Assembly: GCA_963821095.1 (NCBI GenBank)
Contig: CAWGCJ010000022.1
Coordinates: 124,001 to 188,000 of the forward strand
Direction: 5' to 3'
Length of the DNA: 64,000 nt
Source of the DNA: CAVPHV01 sp963821095
Lineage (GTDB): Bacteria; Actinomycetota; Acidimicrobiia; Spongiisociales; UBA5794
Below, piece by piece: positions 7,126 to 16,174 of this stretch. The stretch's first letter is position 1. The number at the start of each line of letters is the position of its first letter. The notes below the pieces were generated by a model that had not been told where the DNA came from, did no database searches, and worked only from the letters and a program-made list of their open reading frames with translations. The translations under genes and the position numbers were made by a program.

Positions 7126-9891
7126 ATGTCGTCTCGTGCGGAGGACTCTCCGCCCGTTTCCATTGTTGCCGCCATCACGGTCGGCGACCCCGCGGCGATT
7201 TCGAACACCCTGGCGGCCATCAGCGGCCAAGTGTACGAACCGGCGCGCGTTGTCGTCGTGGGCGGCGACACGGACGGCCGTCACGTCGCCGACGAAGAAG
7301 GTGCGGAGTGGTCGGCCTCGTTGAGCGCGCTCCTGGCGTCCCTCACCACCGATGTCAGCCACGTATGGGTCCTGCGTGCCGGCAGCATTCCCCGGCCCGA
7401 CGCGCTCGATACCCTGATCGAGGGGGCGGAGCGCACGGGATCGGCCGTTGCGGGTTCCAAGGTGTTGCAGCTGGAGAACCATGAGGCGCTGATTTCGGTC
7501 GGCATCGCAACGGATGTCTTCGATACTCCCTACCTCGGGCTCGACGACGACGAAATCGACGCCGGCCAGTACGACGTTGTTCGCGACGTCGCAGCCGTAT
7601 CCGGTGCCTCGATGCTGATTCGGCGTGACCTCGCCAAGGGAGTCGCCGGTCCCGATCCGCTCCTCCCGCGGCAGGCCGCCGCCATCGACCTGTGCCAGCG
7701 GGCCCGGCTACGCGGCGCCCGAGTGATCGTCGTGCCCTCATCCGAAGTGTTGTTTCCGCTCACCGCGGAGGGGCCCAGGCCCTGGCGCGAAGAGGCCGGC
7801 CGAATCAGGGCAATGCTCAAGGTCTACTCGTGGTTGACGTTGCTGTGGACCATCCCATTGGACTTCTTGATCGGCCTTGTGCAGGCAATCGTCGCTCCCT
7901 TCCTCGGGCGGTGGACGTTCTTTGCATGGATCAAATCCTGGCTCTGGAACATCCTTCACTTGCCGTCGACGCTCCGCGAGCGCTTTGCGGCCCGCAAGGG
8001 CCGGGTCGTCGGCGATGCCGAGTTGTTTCGCTATCAGTTACGAGGGTCGGCGACGCTGCGGAGCCTCAGCACCGAGGTCTCAACTCGACTGCGTAACCGG
8101 GTCGGCAGCGACGAAGCGCTGACCCTGGCATCGCTGGGGCGCGATCTGCGTCAACCTGCCCTGGTCATCGGTTTGATATCGCTGGTGTTCATCGCGCTGG
8201 CGACTCGCGGCATTTGGGCCGACGGACTCCCGGCGGTTGGCTATTCGCTTCCGCTGCCGGCGTCAGGCGGCGACGCGCTTCGTGCCTACTCCGGGGGCTG
8301 GAACCCGGGTGGTTTTGGCAGCGTCGAGGTGCTGCGACCGTTCTTGGCAGCTGCAGGTCTCATTCAGGTTGTGGTGTTCGACAATGCGCGTTTGGCATCG
8401 ACGATCTTGATCGCGGGTTCGATGGTGGCCGGCGTTTGGGGCACCAACCGGCTGCTGCGCACCTGGGGGATCGAGGCGGTGCCCGGGGCGCTCGCCGGTG
8501 CAGTGCTGGTGGCCGGTCCGGCGACCCGCGCCATGGCCCAGGACACCAACGTGCCGTCCCTGGTCGCCGTTGGGCTTCTTCCCTGGGCGATTCGGGTGGC
8601 AGTGGCGCGTTGGCCGGAGACCAGGCGCAGGCAGATTGGGAGGGTTGCCGGTGCTGTCTGGGTGACGGCCATCATTGCGGTGCTGTCGCCCCCGCTTGTC
8701 ATCGTGCCGTTTGGCGTTGTGCTCGTATGGGCCTTGTTGAACTTCCGGGACACTGCTGTCTGGCGGTCTGCTCTGGTCAGTGGGGTCGCCACTCTTGTCG
8801 CGTTTGCGGCACTGCTGCCGTGGATTACCAACGCCGACTTCAATGCCCTGCTCAACGCCGGTGAAGCCTTCTGGGATCCTGGGGTTGTGCTGGTGGGGGC
8901 CATTGCCATTGCCCTCGGCACGGTGCTGGTCGCAGCGCCATCGCGCCTTTCGGACGTTGCCGCCTGGGGCGGGATACTGGCGGTGCTTGGTGCACTGGTA
9001 GCTCGTTCAGCCGATCTGGGCGGGGGGAGAGAGGTGGAGGGTCTCGGCCTCGCCGTGGTCGCCCTCGGATCCGCTGCGATCGTCGGCGCCAGCTTCGAAG
9101 CCGTTCGGCGGGTCGACGAGGTGAAGGGATGGAGGCGGCTGATCATCGGACTCGGCTCCGTCGCCGCCGCTGTTGTGCTTGCGGCCACACTCTTTGTGGT
9201 GGCGCCGGGCCGCGCCGGACTGCCGGGAGACACCTTGACGCGACAGATCGGATTCACCGCCTTGTCGAGTGGCGACCCTGCCGCGTCCCGCATCCTGCTC
9301 ATTGGACCCCAGGACAAGCTCCCCGGCGACTCGGCCACGATCCAGGGCGCCGGGTATCGTGTTGTCTCCGCCCCGATGCCTCCGCTCACCGAAGCGTGGC
9401 TGCCGGCGCCGACCTCCGTCGACGACGCCTTGGCAGGCGTGCTCGAGGACCTCATTTCTGGCGAGACCTTCCGGGCCGGTGAGGCATTGGCCCCCTTCGG
9501 GATCCGCTGGGTCATCTCCGTCGGCGCGACTCCACTCGAAGAGGTGTTCGACGGCCAACTCGACCTCATCCCTCTGAGCACTCCTGAAGGGGTGGCGCTC
9601 ACGATGGAGGAGATCGTGCCGGTGCGCGCCTACACAGCCGGTGGTGAGGTGTGGGCGCGGTCGGATGGCGGCTACGTCGGGCCGGCCGGCACAGGTACGG
9701 TTTTTGTGGCCGAGACGGCCAACGGTCGGTGGGGACCCGAATGGCAGCAAGCCGAGTGGGGCAACCAACTCTCGACCGTCGACGGCCGGGTTGAGTTCGA
9801 AACGATTCCCTCGAGGCGCAATCAGGCGGTCGCCGCCGGGGTCCTTGTGCTGGTTCTGATCGGCGTGTCGTGGTGGGGGAGGCGGGGATGA
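7126..9891 (+). CDS. Large membrane protein with N-terminal GT2 glycosyltransferase domain
   Basis: This 921-aa protein has an N-terminal family-2 glycosyltransferase-like domain (about 1-220; VSIVAAITV at the start, a WVLRAGSIPRPDAL segment and an acceptor region VSGASMLIRRDLA), then a long region of many transmembrane helices and an outer C-terminal domain. The usual DxD is weak (RAG in place of DDD), so transfer activity is uncertain. Large GT2 membrane proteins of this kind stand next to DUF5719, DUF3499 and manB in many actinobacteria, implying a role in cell-envelope glycan assembly. The ATG at 7126 is probably leaderless, with CAGAAT about 8 bases upstream. The DUF5719 gene overlaps its stop (ATGA). 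Confidence 0.8.
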   Translation: MSSRAEDSPPVSIVAAITVGDPAAISNTLAAISGQVYEPARVVVVGGDTDGRHVADEEGAEWSASLSALLASLTTDVSHVWVLRAGSIPRPDALDTLIEGAERTGSAVAGSKVLQLENHEALISVGIATDVFDTPYLGLDDDEIDAGQYDVVRDVAAVSGASMLIRRDLAKGVAGPDPLLPRQAAAIDLCQRARLRGARVIVVPSSEVLFPLTAEGPRPWREEAGRIRAMLKVYSWLTLLWTIPLDFLIGLVQAIVAPFLGRWTFFAWIKSWLWNILHLPSTLRERFAARKGRVVGDAELFRYQLRGSATLRSLSTEVSTRLRNRVGSDEALTLASLGRDLRQPALVIGLISLVFIALATRGIWADGLPAVGYSLPLPASGGDALRAYSGGWNPGGFGSVEVLRPFLAAAGLIQVVVFDNARLASTILIAGSMVAGVWGTNRLLRTWGIEAVPGALAGAVLVAGPATRAMAQDTNVPSLVAVGLLPWAIRVAVARWPETRRRQIGRVAGAVWVTAIIAVLSPPLVIVPFGVVLVWALLNFRDTAVWRSALVSGVATLVAFAALLPWITNADFNALLNAGEAFWDPGVVLVGAIAIALGTVLVAAPSRLSDVAAWGGILAVLGALVARSADLGGGREVEGLGLAVVALGSAAIVGASFEAVRRVDEVKGWRRLIIGLGSVAAAVVLAATLFVVAPGRAGLPGDTLTRQIGFTALSSGDPAASRILLIGPQDKLPGDSATIQGAGYRVVSAPMPPLTEAWLPAPTSVDDALAGVLEDLISGETFRAGEALAPFGIRWVISVGATPLEEVFDGQLDLIPLSTPEGVALTMEEIVPVRAYTAGGEVWARSDGGYVGPAGTGTVFVAETANGRWGPEWQQAEWGNQLSTVDGRVEFETIPSRRNQAVAAGVLVLVLIGVSWWGRRG

Positions 9892-11303
9892 AGCGGATGA
9901 TTCTCGCCACCGTGATCTTGGTGATCTCGTTCGCGGCGATCGCGCTCCCCGAGCCTGCGCCTGCCCCGGGTCCGTCATTTTCCGGAGCGGTTGAGGCGGC
10001 GGCCTCCGCTTCGGCCAGCAGCAGTGTGTGGTATTGCCCTTGGGTGGACGCCGGAGCGGAGAAGGACGCCGCCGTCCTCATGGCGGCCACCGTTGATGTT
10101 GATGCGGTCGTGACCCTGCCCAGTCCCATCAACGACGAGGAACCCGATGAGGACACGCGGGCGATTTCCGGGCCGGGCGCCCAGATCCTCAATGTCGGCG
10201 ACCTCGTGAGGCGCGGTGCCGCCCCCGGTTTTGTCGAGTACTCGGACGGGCCAGCCGCAACCGGCACATGGGTGAGCGGTGACCAGTTGTTGTCCGGCGA
10301 CCGCTGCACGGCGGCCGTTTCGAAGTTCTGGCACCTGCCCGGCCTCACCACGCGCCAGGGCCGTGAGGTCACACTGCGACTCTTCAATCCGTTCCTGCCG
10401 TTGGCCAAGGTGTCGGTCGGCGGCAGCACCGAGTTCGGGGCTCTGCCGCTGCCCGAGCTGGCGACCGTCGACGTCCCGCCCCGGGGTTGGGTCGACATCG
10501 ATCTGAATCCGCTGATCCCGTTCTTCGATGACCTCACATTGTTTGTCACGACTGAGGAGGGTCTCGTGATCCCGACGGTCACGGTGTTTGGTGATGGCGA
10601 TGAAGCCAATCTGCCGGCCAGTGGCCTCTCCGCGACGTGGGAGTTCCCCTTGGTGAGCGTCGATACCTTGACGCCGACGCTGATGATTTCAAACCCTGGC
10701 CCGGGAACAGCCACCGTGACACTCGACGTCTTTACGACTGCCGGGGCCATTCCGGACGCGGCAATCTTCGAAGTTGGGCCGGATTCCCCGCTGCGGGTTG
10801 CGCTCGACGAGATCGTCGATGGCAAGTTCGGGCTGCGTCTCACCTCCACGGGCCCGGTCAGCGCCGCAGTCGTCGCAGAGGACGTTCTCAGCGACGTCAG
10901 CGACGCCGATGACGCCGCCGACGATGGTGATGGCGGCGACGGGACCGACGAGGCCCCCGTTGATGCGGTCGTCGACCGGATCGCCGGGACCGTTGGTGCT
11001 GCGTTCCCCTCCTCACGGTGGCTCTTGCCCGGCGCAGGCACCGTCCCCGATGCAGCATCTTCGTTGTGGATTCTCAACACGGACCCTGAACCGGCCACTG
11101 TGACCATCCAGCCGTTGGGGATTGGTTCGCTGCCGGCAGACAAGGTGATCGTCGCCCCCGGGACGGTCCTGGAGGTGCCGCTCGCCGAGAATCTCCAGAT
11201 CAGTGGGTATCTCCTCGACGCTTCGATTCCGGTCACGGCCGCCTGGAGCGCGGTCCGGCCGAACAGCGTCGCGTTCTTCGCCGGCACCGCACTCGATGTC
11301 TGA
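9888..11303 (+). CDS. Secreted/anchored DUF5719 family protein
   Basis: The 471-aa product begins with a basic residue pair and a hydrophobic segment (signal peptide or anchor) followed by a Pro-rich stretch, then beta-rich extracellular sequence with repeated WxLP and ILNxxPxPATVT patterns. This matches the DUF5719 family of actinobacterial surface proteins, whose function is unknown. A run of Asp near residue 335 is a flexible linker. The ATG overlaps the previous stop by ATGA, showing tight coupling to the GT2 membrane protein; the pair probably acts together outside the membrane. Confidence 0.75.
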   Translation: MKRMILATVILVISFAAIALPEPAPAPGPSFSGAVEAAASASASSSVWYCPWVDAGAEKDAAVLMAATVDVDAVVTLPSPINDEEPDEDTRAISGPGAQILNVGDLVRRGAAPGFVEYSDGPAATGTWVSGDQLLSGDRCTAAVSKFWHLPGLTTRQGREVTLRLFNPFLPLAKVSVGGSTEFGALPLPELATVDVPPRGWVDIDLNPLIPFFDDLTLFVTTEEGLVIPTVTVFGDGDEANLPASGLSATWEFPLVSVDTLTPTLMISNPGPGTATVTLDVFTTAGAIPDAAIFEVGPDSPLRVALDEIVDGKFGLRLTSTGPVSAAVVAEDVLSDVSDADDAADDGDGGDGTDEAPVDAVVDRIAGTVGAAFPSSRWLLPGAGTVPDAASSLWILNTDPEPATVTIQPLGIGSLPADKVIVAPGTVLEVPLAENLQISGYLLDASIPVTAAWSAVRPNSVAFFAGTALDV

Positions 11304-11688
11304 GACCCTGATTCGGGTGGGAGTTGTCGTCGCCGTGGCGGTGGCCGCCTTTGCGATCGGTTACCTGCTGCGGCGCGGGCAATGGTCGAGCCATCCCCCG
11401 ATTGATGTCTCGGAGCTGGCGCTCCCCGCCGGGATCGTTGTCTTCACCTCGACCGAATGTGCCAACTGCAAGAAGGTGCTGGCCACGCTGCGCACCCTCG
11501 ACGTGCCGTTGCGCGAGGTCACCCACGAACTCGAGCCGGCAACCTTCGAAGCTGCCGGTGTTGAAGCCGTGCCGTTGACGGTGGTCGTCGACGGCCAAGG
11601 GGCGGTCGTTGCGCAGCTGCCCGGCGTGGTGAGCATCCGACGAGTGAAACGCTCGCTGCGCAGTGCCGGGCTCGTCGCCGCGGCATGA
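11296..11688 (+). CDS. Membrane-anchored thioredoxin-like protein
   Basis: The protein (130 aa) has an N-terminal membrane helix (residues 5-24), then a compact thioredoxin/glutaredoxin-like fold with the redox motif Cys55-Ala-Asn-Cys58 after TSTE and a cis-Pro region EAVPLTVVV. It should act as a thiol-disulfide oxidoreductase on the side of the membrane where the domain sits. The ATG at 11296 overlaps the end of the DUF5719 gene by 8 bases, so the three genes form one operon. Its substrate may be one of the adjacent surface proteins, which is inference. Confidence 0.75.
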   Translation: MSETLIRVGVVVAVAVAAFAIGYLLRRGQWSSHPPIDVSELALPAGIVVFTSTECANCKKVLATLRTLDVPLREVTHELEPATFEAAGVEAVPLTVVVDGQGAVVAQLPGVVSIRRVKRSLRSAGLVAAA

Positions 11689-11738
11689 CGAGATGTCCAG
11701 ATCGGGCGAGGGTCCTTTGCCTATTCCCGGAACGTGCC

Positions 11739-11744
11739 TAGCTT
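11739..11744 (+). promoter_or_regulatory. Candidate -10 box (TAGCTT) for DUF3499 gene
   Basis: TAGCTT matches TANNNT and ends 8 bases before the ATG at 11753. No ribosome-binding site lies between, so the mRNA is probably leaderless. Confidence 0.4.
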
Positions 11745-11752
11745 CACGGCCT

Positions 11753-11980
11753 ATGGGAATTCACTGTTGTCGATGTAGCGGAGCCGCGGGGGCCGTCCTC
11801 GGGTTCGATTATGAAGCTCGCAAAGTGTGGCTCGGCGACCTCGTCGGAGACCTCGAGATCGGCGCCGACTACGCATTGTGTGATAGTCACGCCGATCGGA
11901 TGACCGCTCCGGTCGGATGGTTACTCACCGACAACCGCAGCCTGATGCGCCCGATGTTCGTGGTACCGGACGTGGCGTGA
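11753..11980 (+). CDS. DUF3499 family small protein
   Basis: This 75-aa protein has the DUF3499 pattern: CCRC near the N-terminus, a strand with FDYEARKVWLGDL, then YALCDSHADRMTAPVGW. The Cys and His residues suggest a metal site. Such proteins are almost restricted to actinobacteria and are usually found in this same neighbourhood (manB, Trm112, membrane glycosyltransferase). The role is unknown. ATG 11753 is chosen because the Cys motif begins at once and a TANNNT box lies at leaderless spacing. Confidence 0.75.
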   Translation: MGIHCCRCSGAAGAVLGFDYEARKVWLGDLVGDLEIGADYALCDSHADRMTAPVGWLLTDNRSLMRPMFVVPDVA

Positions 11981-11983
11981 CCG

Positions 11984-12268
11984 ATGCCGATTGATCGTGA
12001 CCTACTCGAAGCGATCCGGGAGATGGATGAACACGAGCTCCGCCGTGTGCTGATCCTGGCCAAGGCACGCCTGGAGCAGCGGGGGATTGCCTTCCCCGGC
12101 GTTGTGCCCGACGTCAAGCTTCGCCAGCAGTCGGTCAAGTGCGGCAAGGCGAACTGCACCCGCTGTCCCCACGGGCCGTATTGGTATGCGTACTGGTGGG
12201 AAGACGGCAAACGTCGCTCACGGTACGTTGGGAAACTGGACGATCTTCCCGAATTGGGCGTTGGATGA
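11984..12268 (+). CDS. Small protein with CGKxxCxRCPHGPYWYAYW motif
   Basis: This 94-aa protein starts 3 bases after DUF3499 ends, so it is cotranscribed. The first 40 residues form a charged amphipathic helix, followed by QSVKCGKANCTRCP and HGPYWYAYWWEDGKRRSRYVGKL. This Cys-rich HGPY-WxxGK block occurs in many short proteins of unknown function, often alone or fused to DNA-associated parts, and looks like a zinc-binding hairpin. I cannot assign a function. Confidence 0.6.
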   Translation: MPIDRDLLEAIREMDEHELRRVLILAKARLEQRGIAFPGVVPDVKLRQQSVKCGKANCTRCPHGPYWYAYWWEDGKRRSRYVGKLDDLPELGVG

Positions 12269-12328
12269 GCCGGGTCCGGATCGTGTCGATTTCGCAAGCT
12301 TCTGGTAGTCGATCTGGCGTTTCCCCGC

Positions 12329-12334
12329 TACGAT
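12329..12334 (+). promoter_or_regulatory. Candidate -10 box (TACGAT), leaderless spacing
   Basis: TACGAT ends 9 bases before ATG 12344 of the small zinc-ribbon gene. No Shine-Dalgarno lies between. Confidence 0.4.
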
Positions 12335-12343
12335 GGGCCACCC

Positions 12344-12547
12344 ATGGGTAGGAACGTTTCAACAGAGCCGCTTCTGTGCGATCGCTGCGGCGCAGCGTCG
12401 GTGATTCAGATCGAACTGACCCTGCCGGACGGCACCGAGGTCGACTTCTGCTCGTGCCATCGCTGTGAGAGTCGCTGGTGGAACCAGGACGGCGAGGCGC
12501 TCGAACTCGACACCGTGCTGGAGATGGCGCGCCGGCCTCGGTCCTGA
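12344..12547 (+). CDS. Small zinc-ribbon protein
   Basis: This 67-aa protein carries two CxxC pairs, CDRC (residues 12-15) and CSCHRC (36-41), the pattern of a small zinc ribbon. An ESRWWNQDG segment follows. It stands alone with its own TACGAT box. Proteins of this size bind zinc and often contact RNA, DNA or a partner protein. I do not recognise a named family. Confidence 0.55.
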   Translation: MGRNVSTEPLLCDRCGAASVIQIELTLPDGTEVDFCSCHRCESRWWNQDGEALELDTVLEMARRPRS

Positions 12548-12622
12548 GGCCAAACCCCAGCTTCTGTCCTGCCGGTCAGTGATGAGCGCTCACTGGTAGT
12601 CCCTAGTAATCCCGGTCACGGC

Positions 12623-12628
12623 TACGCT
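12623..12628 (+). promoter_or_regulatory. Candidate -10 box (TACGCT), leaderless spacing
   Basis: TACGCT lies 8 bases upstream of GTG 12637 with no ribosome-binding site between, again fitting a leaderless transcript. Confidence 0.4.
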
Positions 12629-12636
12629 TTGGTCCC

Positions 12637-14883
12637 GTGACCACCCCGTCGCCCCCCACCTCCCCCGAGATCGAAGACGCGCCGCCCCAAGAGCAAGGCC
12701 GCGACTCAGTGTCGCGCTGGATCGCGGTGGCCGCCGTTGGCATCCCGACGCTCATTATCTTGATCCTGATGCTGGGCTTCCTTCAGCCCGGCACTACCGT
12801 CCTCGACTCGTTCCCCTACATCAATGTCGATTTCCGATCACCAACGCTGTTGTTGGCGAACACCCCGACTGGTGGCGACATGGGGGCCCATGTCCTCTTG
12901 CCACAAATCCTCAAGGAGGACCTGCTTCCGTCCGGCCAGATCCTCGGCTTCAGCTCGTCGTGGTACGCCGGGTTCCCGGTCCTCTACTTCTACTTCCCGC
13001 TGCCGGCCATCATCACCGTCCTGCTGGATGTGCTGCTCCCGTACGGCGTCGCCTTCAAGCTGACCACCATCATCGGACTGCTGATGCTTCCCGCCTCGTG
13101 CTACTTCTTCGTGCGCAGTCTCGGGTTTGCCCGGGTGGTGGCGTCGATGGCGGCCGTTACCGGCTCGATGTTCGTATTCATGGAGAGCTTCTCGATCTTC
13201 GGAGGGAACATCAAGTCCACCCTCGCCGGCGAGTTCTCCTTCTCGCTTTCGCTGGCGCTGTCATTGATCTACCTGGGACTCGTCGTGCGCGACACCCGTG
13301 AGCGACGTCGGTTCAGCCCTCTGGCCGCGGTCGTATTGGCTCTGGCTGCACTCAGTCACATCGTGACGACGATCGTCGTTGTGGTCGCAGCCCTACCACT
13401 GTTGCTGCGGCGCGGCGGGCCGCGGGTGGTGTTGTCGTCGTGGGGCCTGGGGTTCGCCCTTTCCGCCTTCTGGGCCGTGCCGCTGGCGGTCCGTACCTTC
13501 GATGGGCTGACGACCGATATGGGATGGTCCCCGGTCAAGGGACTCCTCGGGGAGAGTTCGTCCCCCGGGATCGTCTCGACCCCATTTCCGGACGAGTTCA
13601 TCCCGATCGTGGTCCTGGCCCTTCTTGGAGCGGTGTGGTCGTTACTGCGGCGCGAGGACGTCTCGGTCCTGCTCACAATGACCATCGTCCCCCTCTTCGG
13701 GTATCTCTTCCTTCCGGTGGTCGGCGTCACCAAGCTCTACAACGCCCGCCTTCTGCCGTATTGGTTCCTCGGTGGCTTCCTGCTCGCAGGCATTGCCATC
13801 GGCCTCGGGGTGATGACGTTGTCTCGGGTGTTTCCCCAGCGCCGCCAGAACCTCATCGCCGGATCGGCTCTGGCGGTTCTCGTGCTGACCAACGTCATAG
13901 TGTTCGGCGTCCACGACCTGCCCGGCTGGGTTAGTTGGAACTACACCGGCTACGAGGGCAAGGAGCCGTATCCGGAGTACCGAGCCCTGCTCGAGTCCGT
14001 TGATGAGTTGCCGCCGGGTCGGATCATGTGGGAGATCAACTCGGAACAGAATCGATATGGCACTCCGATGGCGCTCATGCTCATTCCCTACTGGAGCGAC
14101 GACCATCAGTCGATGGAGGGCGTCTTCTTCGAGTCCTCGGTGACGACGCCGTTCCATTTCCTCAACGGCTCCGAGGTCAGCCGCAGTCCATCAAACCCGG
14201 TACGCGGCCTCAACTATCGGGGCATGGACTTCGAGCGAGCGGTTGAGCACCTCGAGCTGTACGACGTCCAGCACTACATCAGCTTCACGGATGAGGCGCG
14301 CGACGCCGCCGTTGCGGCGGGCCTGCCGGTGCTGGCGGAGCCGTCACCTTGGACGGTATTCGATTTGCGGCAGAGCGAGGCGGTCGTCCCGTTGGCGTAC
14401 GAGCCGGTGGTGTACGACGGCGAGAAGGGATTCCTCGACATCGCTCTCGAGTGGTACGACGACATCGATGGCCTCGACCGGTTTGTGGCCTTGGACGGCC
14501 CCGAGGATTGGCGGCGGGTTCAGGAGCCCTCGGCCAGGTTCACGACGCCGCCGTATGACACGGCCGGCGCCAATGTGTCGGACATCGTCATCGAGGACCA
14601 GCGGATCACGTTCTCAACGGATGCGATCGGCGTTCCGCACCTGGTCAAAGTATCGTATTTTCCGAACTGGGAGGTGGTGTCCGGTGGCGAAGGTCCCTAT
14701 CCGGTCACGCCATCCCTGATGCTGGTCGTGCCCACCGACGAGGACGTTGTCCTCGAGTTCAGGGCGACACCGGTCGAGAATATCGGGACGGTACTCACGC
14801 TTGCCGGGGTCGGTTTCATCGTCGTGTGGTGGGTACTGCGGAGAAGGCGGCGCAACCAAGCCGCCCAGGAGCAAGCCGCGTGA
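12637..14883 (+). CDS. PTPS-related multi-pass membrane protein
   Basis: This 748-aa protein has a short disordered N-terminus, about ten or more membrane helices, a large outer C-terminal part and a last membrane helix before a basic tail. The early segment TGGDMGAHVLLPQILKE, followed by WYAGFPVLYFYFPLP, matches the membrane family called 6-pyruvoyl-tetrahydropterin-synthase-related (a misnomer), which has the overall design of GT-C glycosyltransferases. It probably transfers or flips lipid-linked sugars. The GtrA gene overlaps its stop as GTGA, and GtrA-type proteins serve such systems. Confidence 0.7.
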   Translation: MTTPSPPTSPEIEDAPPQEQGRDSVSRWIAVAAVGIPTLIILILMLGFLQPGTTVLDSFPYINVDFRSPTLLLANTPTGGDMGAHVLLPQILKEDLLPSGQILGFSSSWYAGFPVLYFYFPLPAIITVLLDVLLPYGVAFKLTTIIGLLMLPASCYFFVRSLGFARVVASMAAVTGSMFVFMESFSIFGGNIKSTLAGEFSFSLSLALSLIYLGLVVRDTRERRRFSPLAAVVLALAALSHIVTTIVVVVAALPLLLRRGGPRVVLSSWGLGFALSAFWAVPLAVRTFDGLTTDMGWSPVKGLLGESSSPGIVSTPFPDEFIPIVVLALLGAVWSLLRREDVSVLLTMTIVPLFGYLFLPVVGVTKLYNARLLPYWFLGGFLLAGIAIGLGVMTLSRVFPQRRQNLIAGSALAVLVLTNVIVFGVHDLPGWVSWNYTGYEGKEPYPEYRALLESVDELPPGRIMWEINSEQNRYGTPMALMLIPYWSDDHQSMEGVFFESSVTTPFHFLNGSEVSRSPSNPVRGLNYRGMDFERAVEHLELYDVQHYISFTDEARDAAVAAGLPVLAEPSPWTVFDLRQSEAVVPLAYEPVVYDGEKGFLDIALEWYDDIDGLDRFVALDGPEDWRRVQEPSARFTTPPYDTAGANVSDIVIEDQRITFSTDAIGVPHLVKVSYFPNWEVVSGGEGPYPVTPSLMLVVPTDEDVVLEFRATPVENIGTVLTLAGVGFIVVWWVLRRRRRNQAAQEQAA

Positions 14884-15365
14884 ACTCGTATCTCAAGACG
14901 TTCCTCAATCGTGAGTCGGCCAACCAGTTCATCAAGGTCGGCACAATCGGCCTGCTGAACACCGTGGTCGACTTCTCTCTGTTCAACATGCTGCGAGTCG
15001 GAGGAGTCCCCCGCAACTGGGCGATCACGGTGGCGTTTGCCGTGGCAACGTTTGTGTCCTACCTGCTGAATCGGCGCTGGTCCTTCCAGCTGACCGATGG
15101 CCGAGTCTCGCTGCGCGAGACCATCAATTTCTACGCGATCAACATCGTCGCCTGGCTGGTCACGATCGGAATCGTCCAGATCGCCGAATGGCTCTTCGGT
15201 CCGCTCAGCCTGCTCGGCGAGAATGTGGCCAAGTTCGCCGCGGTCGTGGTCATCCTGATTCCCAAGTTTGCCGGCTATCGCGACATCGTGTTCCGCAAGG
15301 CGCTGACTGCGGACGGCCGCGATCCTGTCGTCAGCCCCGCTGCGGAGGAGCCGGAGCGGTCCTAG
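14880..15365 (+). CDS. GtrA family membrane protein
   Basis: The product (161 aa) has four membrane helices in the GtrA pattern: QFIKVGTIGLLNTVVDFSLF near the N-terminus and FAVATFVSYLLNRRWSF in the centre. GtrA proteins are thought to flip or present polyprenyl-linked sugars for glycosyltransferases. GTG 14880 overlaps the upstream stop (GTGA), showing coupling to the PTPS-related protein. The 3' end overlaps by 35 bases with the converging GT2 gene. Confidence 0.88.
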   Translation: MNSYLKTFLNRESANQFIKVGTIGLLNTVVDFSLFNMLRVGGVPRNWAITVAFAVATFVSYLLNRRWSFQLTDGRVSLRETINFYAINIVAWLVTIGIVQIAEWLFGPLSLLGENVAKFAAVVVILIPKFAGYRDIVFRKALTADGRDPVVSPAAEEPERS

Positions 15366-16104
15366 GAGGGCCCTTGGGCCAGGAGAAGCTGCTGACCCAA
15401 ATCAAGAACGTGTCGCGAGCCATCTCCCACAAGGTGCGGATGGACACGCCGGTTGCTGAAGCGCCTACCGCCAGCACGACCGGGGCGGCGGCGATGGAGA
15501 AGCCGGCGCGATTGATCCTGGCGATGAGTTCCAGGTCGAATGAGTACCGCATGATCTGGAGTTGGGGCAGTGTCTGGCTCAACGTCTCGCGACGGAAGGA
15601 CTTCAGTCCGGTTTGGGTTTCGTCGACCGGTAGGCGAAAGAGCAGGCTCGTTACGAGCGAGAATGTCTTGCTCAGCACTCGGCGCAGCGCTGGGTAGCGC
15701 CCCGGCTCCATCGACTGCTGCTTGGCGCCGACGAGAACGTCGACACCGGTGGCGTGTTGGCGTTCGAGGAATGCCGGCACCTGTTCGGGCGGAAGGTCGA
15801 GGTCGGCATCGAGGAACACCACGACCTCGCCGCTGCTGGCCGCAAAGGCTTCCTGCAGCGCGGCCCCTTTGCCCCGGTTGGGGGTGAAGCCGACCACGCG
15901 AACGTTGTCGTGCCGAGCGGCCGCCTGTTGGGCCGCGGCGCGGCACCCATCGGTGCTGCCGTCATCGCACACGATGATTTCGACGTCCGGTATGCCACAC
16001 AACGCCTCGACCGTGCGGTCGATGTTGGCGGCGATTTCCGGAGCCAGTTGGTAGGCCGGCATCAGCACGCTCACGCCCAGGGGAGTGGGGGGAGTCGGAG
16101 ACAT
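15331..16104 (-). CDS. GT2 glycosyltransferase, dolichyl-phosphate-glucose/mannose synthase-like
   Basis: This 257-aa GT-A enzyme has VSVLMPAYQLAPEI at the N-terminus, the nucleotide-binding IIVCDDGSTDG, NRGKGAALQEA and the metal-binding FLDADLDL. A later QTGLKSFRRE segment is typical of DPM/Alg5-like enzymes that load a sugar on polyprenyl phosphate. Such donors feed GT-C membrane transferases like the neighbouring PTPS-related protein. ATG 16104 is chosen because the fold begins 12 residues later. The gene is divergent from manB, and its 3' end overlaps gtrA. Confidence 0.88.
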   Translation of the reverse strand: MSPTPPTPLGVSVLMPAYQLAPEIAANIDRTVEALCGIPDVEIIVCDDGSTDGCRAAAQQAAARHDNVRVVGFTPNRGKGAALQEAFAASSGEVVVFLDADLDLPPEQVPAFLERQHATGVDVLVGAKQQSMEPGRYPALRRVLSKTFSLVTSLLFRLPVDETQTGLKSFRRETLSQTLPQLQIMRYSFDLELIARINRAGFSIAAAPVVLAVGASATGVSIRTLWEMARDTFLIWVSSFSWPKGPPRTAPAPPQRG

Positions 16105-16174
16105 GGCGTGCGAGTCTATCGGGCTGTCGGGTAAGGAACACCAAGGCGGGGCTATGCCTCCTATCATCGACTGC

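Noticed and set aside
9599..11287. 562-codon open frame antisense to the DUF5719 gene
   Set aside because: Ser/Thr/Pro-rich composition typical of antisense frames in GC-rich DNA; the plus-strand gene has a signal segment and operon overlaps.
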